Shown here: piece after piece, positions 55,327 to 57,068 of the stretch | Layout of the letters: every line of letters begins with the position of its first letter | How positions within the stretch are numbered: the stretch's first letter is position 1 | Assembly (NCBI RefSeq): GCF_029269835.1 | Contig: NZ_JARJBB010000026.1 | Span: 1-57,068 of the forward strand | Direction: 5' to 3' | Length of the DNA stretch: 57,068 bases | From: Streptomyces tropicalis | Lineage (GTDB): Bacteria; Actinomycetota; Actinomycetes; Streptomycetales; Streptomycetaceae | Made by a program: the position numbers and the translations under genes | Notes under the pieces: generated by a model | What the model saw: only the letters and a program-made list of their open reading frames with translations | The model's database searches: none | What the model was told of the DNA's origin: nothing

Positions 55327-57012
55327 TTGAGTCATCCGCACCCTGAACTCGGAACACCGCCGGCGCTGCCCGAGGGCGGCCTGCGCGTCACCCCGCTCGG
55401 CGGCCTCGGCGAGATCGGCCGGAACATGACGGTCTTCGAATACGGAGGCCGCCTGCTCATCGTCGACTGCGGAGTGCTCTTCCCCGAGGAGGAGCAGCCC
55501 GGAATCGACCTGATCCTTCCGGACTTCACATCCATCCGGGACCGCCTCGACGACATCGAGGGCATCGTCCTCACCCACGGCCACGAGGACCACATCGGCG
55601 GCGTCCCCTACCTCCTGCGGGAGAAGCCGGACATCCCCCTGATCGGCTCCAAGCTCACCCTCGCGCTGATCGAGGCCAAGCTCCAGGAGCACCGCATCCG
55701 CCCCTACACCCTCGAGGTGGCCGAGGGCATGCGCGAGCGGGTCGGCCCCTTCGACTGCGAATTCGTCGCGGTCAACCACTCCATCCCGGACGCCCTCGCG
55801 GTGGCCATCCGCACCCCCGCGGGCATGGTCGTCCACACCGGCGACTTCAAGATGGACCAGCTGCCGCTGGACAACCGGCTGACCGACCTGCACGCCTTCG
55901 CCCGGCTGAGCGAGGAGGGCATCGACCTCCTCCTCTCCGACTCGACCAACGCCGAGGTCCCCGGCTTCACGCCGCACGAGCGGGACATCTCCAGCGTCCT
56001 GCGCACGGTCTTCGCCGGCGCGCGCAAGCGGATCATCGTGGCCAGCTTCGCCAGCCACGTCCACCGCATCCAGCAGATCCTGGACGCGGCGCACGAGTAC
56101 GGCCGCCGGGTCGCCTTCGTCGGCCGCTCGATGGTCCGCAACATGGGCATCGCCCGCGACCTCGGCTACCTGAAGGTGCCGCCGGGCCTGGTCGTGGACG
56201 TCAAGACGCTGGACGACCTGCCCGACCACGAGGTGGTCCTAGTCTGCACGGGCTCCCAGGGCGAGCCGATGGCGGCGCTGTCCCGGATGGCCAACCGCGA
56301 CCACCAGATCCGGATCGTCCCGGGCGACACGGTGATCCTCGCGTCGTCGCTGATCCCGGGCAACGAGAACGCGGTGTACCGGGTCATCAACGGCCTCACC
56401 CGCTGGGGCGCCAACGTCGTCCACAAGGGCAACGCCAAGGTGCACGTCTCGGGCCACGCCTCGGCCGGCGAGCTGCTGTACTTCTACAACATCTGCCGCC
56501 CGAAGAACCTGATGCCGGTGCACGGCGAATGGCGCCATCTGCGCGCCAACGCCGAGCTGGGCGCCATGACCGGTGTGCCGCACGACCAGATCGTCATCGC
56601 CGAGGACGGCGTGACCGTCGACCTGGTCGAGGGCAAGGCCAGGATCTCCGGCAAGGTGCAGGCCGGATACGTCTACGTCGACGGCCTCTCCGTCGGCGAC
56701 GTCGGCGAGCCCGCGCTGAAGGACCGCAAGATCCTCGGCGACGAGGGCATCATCTCGGTCTTCATCGTGGTGGACTCCACCACCGGCAAGATCACCGGGG
56801 GCCCGCACATCCAGGCCCGCGGCTCGGGCATCGACGACTCGGCCTTCGCCGGCGTCGTCCCGAAGATCGCCGAAGCGCTGGAGCGCTCGGCCCGGGAGGG
56901 GGTCGCGGAGACCCACCAGCTGCAGCAGCTCGTCCGCCGCACGCTGGGCAAGTGGGTGTCGGACACCTACCGGCGCCGGCCGATGATCCTCCCGGTCGTC
57001 GTGGAGGTCTGA
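55327..57012 (+). CDS. rnj: ribonuclease J
   Basis: 561 residues from TTG 55327, chosen because GAGGAGAG precedes it at proper spacing (an ATG-less longer frame begins at 55300). Metallo-beta-lactamase/beta-CASP fold: VLTHGHEDHIGG is the zinc-binding HxHxDH motif, MVVHTGDFKMD and LLLSDSTNAEVPG follow, and VHVSGHASAGEL is in the beta-CASP region. The C-terminal domain ends PMILPVVVEV. It is a 5'-3' exonuclease and endonuclease for mRNA decay and rRNA maturation. It follows dapA by 165 nt. Confidence 0.97.
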   Translation: MSHPHPELGTPPALPEGGLRVTPLGGLGEIGRNMTVFEYGGRLLIVDCGVLFPEEEQPGIDLILPDFTSIRDRLDDIEGIVLTHGHEDHIGGVPYLLREKPDIPLIGSKLTLALIEAKLQEHRIRPYTLEVAEGMRERVGPFDCEFVAVNHSIPDALAVAIRTPAGMVVHTGDFKMDQLPLDNRLTDLHAFARLSEEGIDLLLSDSTNAEVPGFTPHERDISSVLRTVFAGARKRIIVASFASHVHRIQQILDAAHEYGRRVAFVGRSMVRNMGIARDLGYLKVPPGLVVDVKTLDDLPDHEVVLVCTGSQGEPMAALSRMANRDHQIRIVPGDTVILASSLIPGNENAVYRVINGLTRWGANVVHKGNAKVHVSGHASAGELLYFYNICRPKNLMPVHGEWRHLRANAELGAMTGVPHDQIVIAEDGVTVDLVEGKARISGKVQAGYVYVDGLSVGDVGEPALKDRKILGDEGIISVFIVVDSTTGKITGGPHIQARGSGIDDSAFAGVVPKIAEALERSAREGVAETHQLQQLVRRTLGKWVSDTYRRRPMILPVVVEV

Positions 57013-57049
57013 CACGGCGTTCGATCCTTCGTACGCATGAACTGGCGGC

Positions 57050-57068
57050 GGGGGGGGGGGGGGGGGGG
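57050..57068. other. terminal poly-G run
   Basis: The last 19 bases are all G, following an ordinary 37-nt stretch after RNase J. No other homopolymer in the window approaches this length. A read- or contig-end artefact is the likeliest cause. Confidence 0.7.

Overview
The window is a very GC-rich, high-GC3 chromosomal segment of an actinomycete, almost certainly a Streptomyces or close relative. The evidence is the gene order (ispG...proS...rimP-nusA-rnpM-infB-rbfA-truB...ribF, and rpsO-pnp-M16 protease-dapB...thyX-dapA-RNase J), frequent GTG and TTG starts, many 4-nt gene overlaps, a short NusA, an IF2 with a very long Gly/Pro/Arg-rich N-terminal part, and an actinobacterial type VII (ESX) secretion locus. 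I find no tRNA, rRNA, CRISPR array, insertion sequence or prophage. The last 19 bases are a pure G run that looks like an assembly-end artefact.

Layout. (1) 1-6.0 kb: the 3' end of ispG, two GNAT acetyltransferases and proS. Facing them are a phosphotransferase-fold protein lacking its catalytic residues and an overlapping lipoprotein/DUF4439 pair. (2) 6.2-13.3 kb: the classic translation and RNA-processing cluster rimP-nusA-rnpM-infB-DUF503-rbfA-truB. (3) 13.6-17.1 kb: a 1165-residue protein joining a degenerate trypsin-like domain, a low-complexity linker, a STAND/AAA-like NTPase and a helical C-terminus, followed by ribF. (4) 18.3-24.2 kb: a tightly overlapped five-gene peptide-type ABC transporter operon on the minus strand with a recognisable promoter.

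(5) 24.6-45.5 kb: the ESX/type VII locus. It encodes a long ParA/MinD-like ATPase (EspI-like), an unknown protein, EccE, EccB, two different mycosins, membrane and small accessory proteins, a helical protein paired with a WXG-like long protein, two WXG100 proteins, a three-ATPase-domain EccC and EccD. The genes form several divergent blocks. Each of three divergent intergenic regions carries an inverted repeat placed where a regulator could act. Two strong hairpins separate the WXG100 operon from the convergent eccC. A frameshifted gene remnant lies after eccD.

(6) 46-57 kb: a DUF397 gene, then rpsO-pnp-M16 peptidase, dapB, small membrane proteins, thyX, dapA and RNase J. A promoter plus a C-rich-loop hairpin between thyX and dapA is a candidate small RNA or leader attenuator.

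How the parts relate: regions 2 and 6 are conserved housekeeping genes for translation initiation, ribosome maturation, RNA decay, lysine/diaminopimelate synthesis and thymidylate synthesis. Region 5 is a complete secretion machine with probable substrates. The most unusual items are the pseudoprotease-STAND fusion, the pseudokinase, the unnamed protein pair between the two mycosins, and the decayed gene after eccD.
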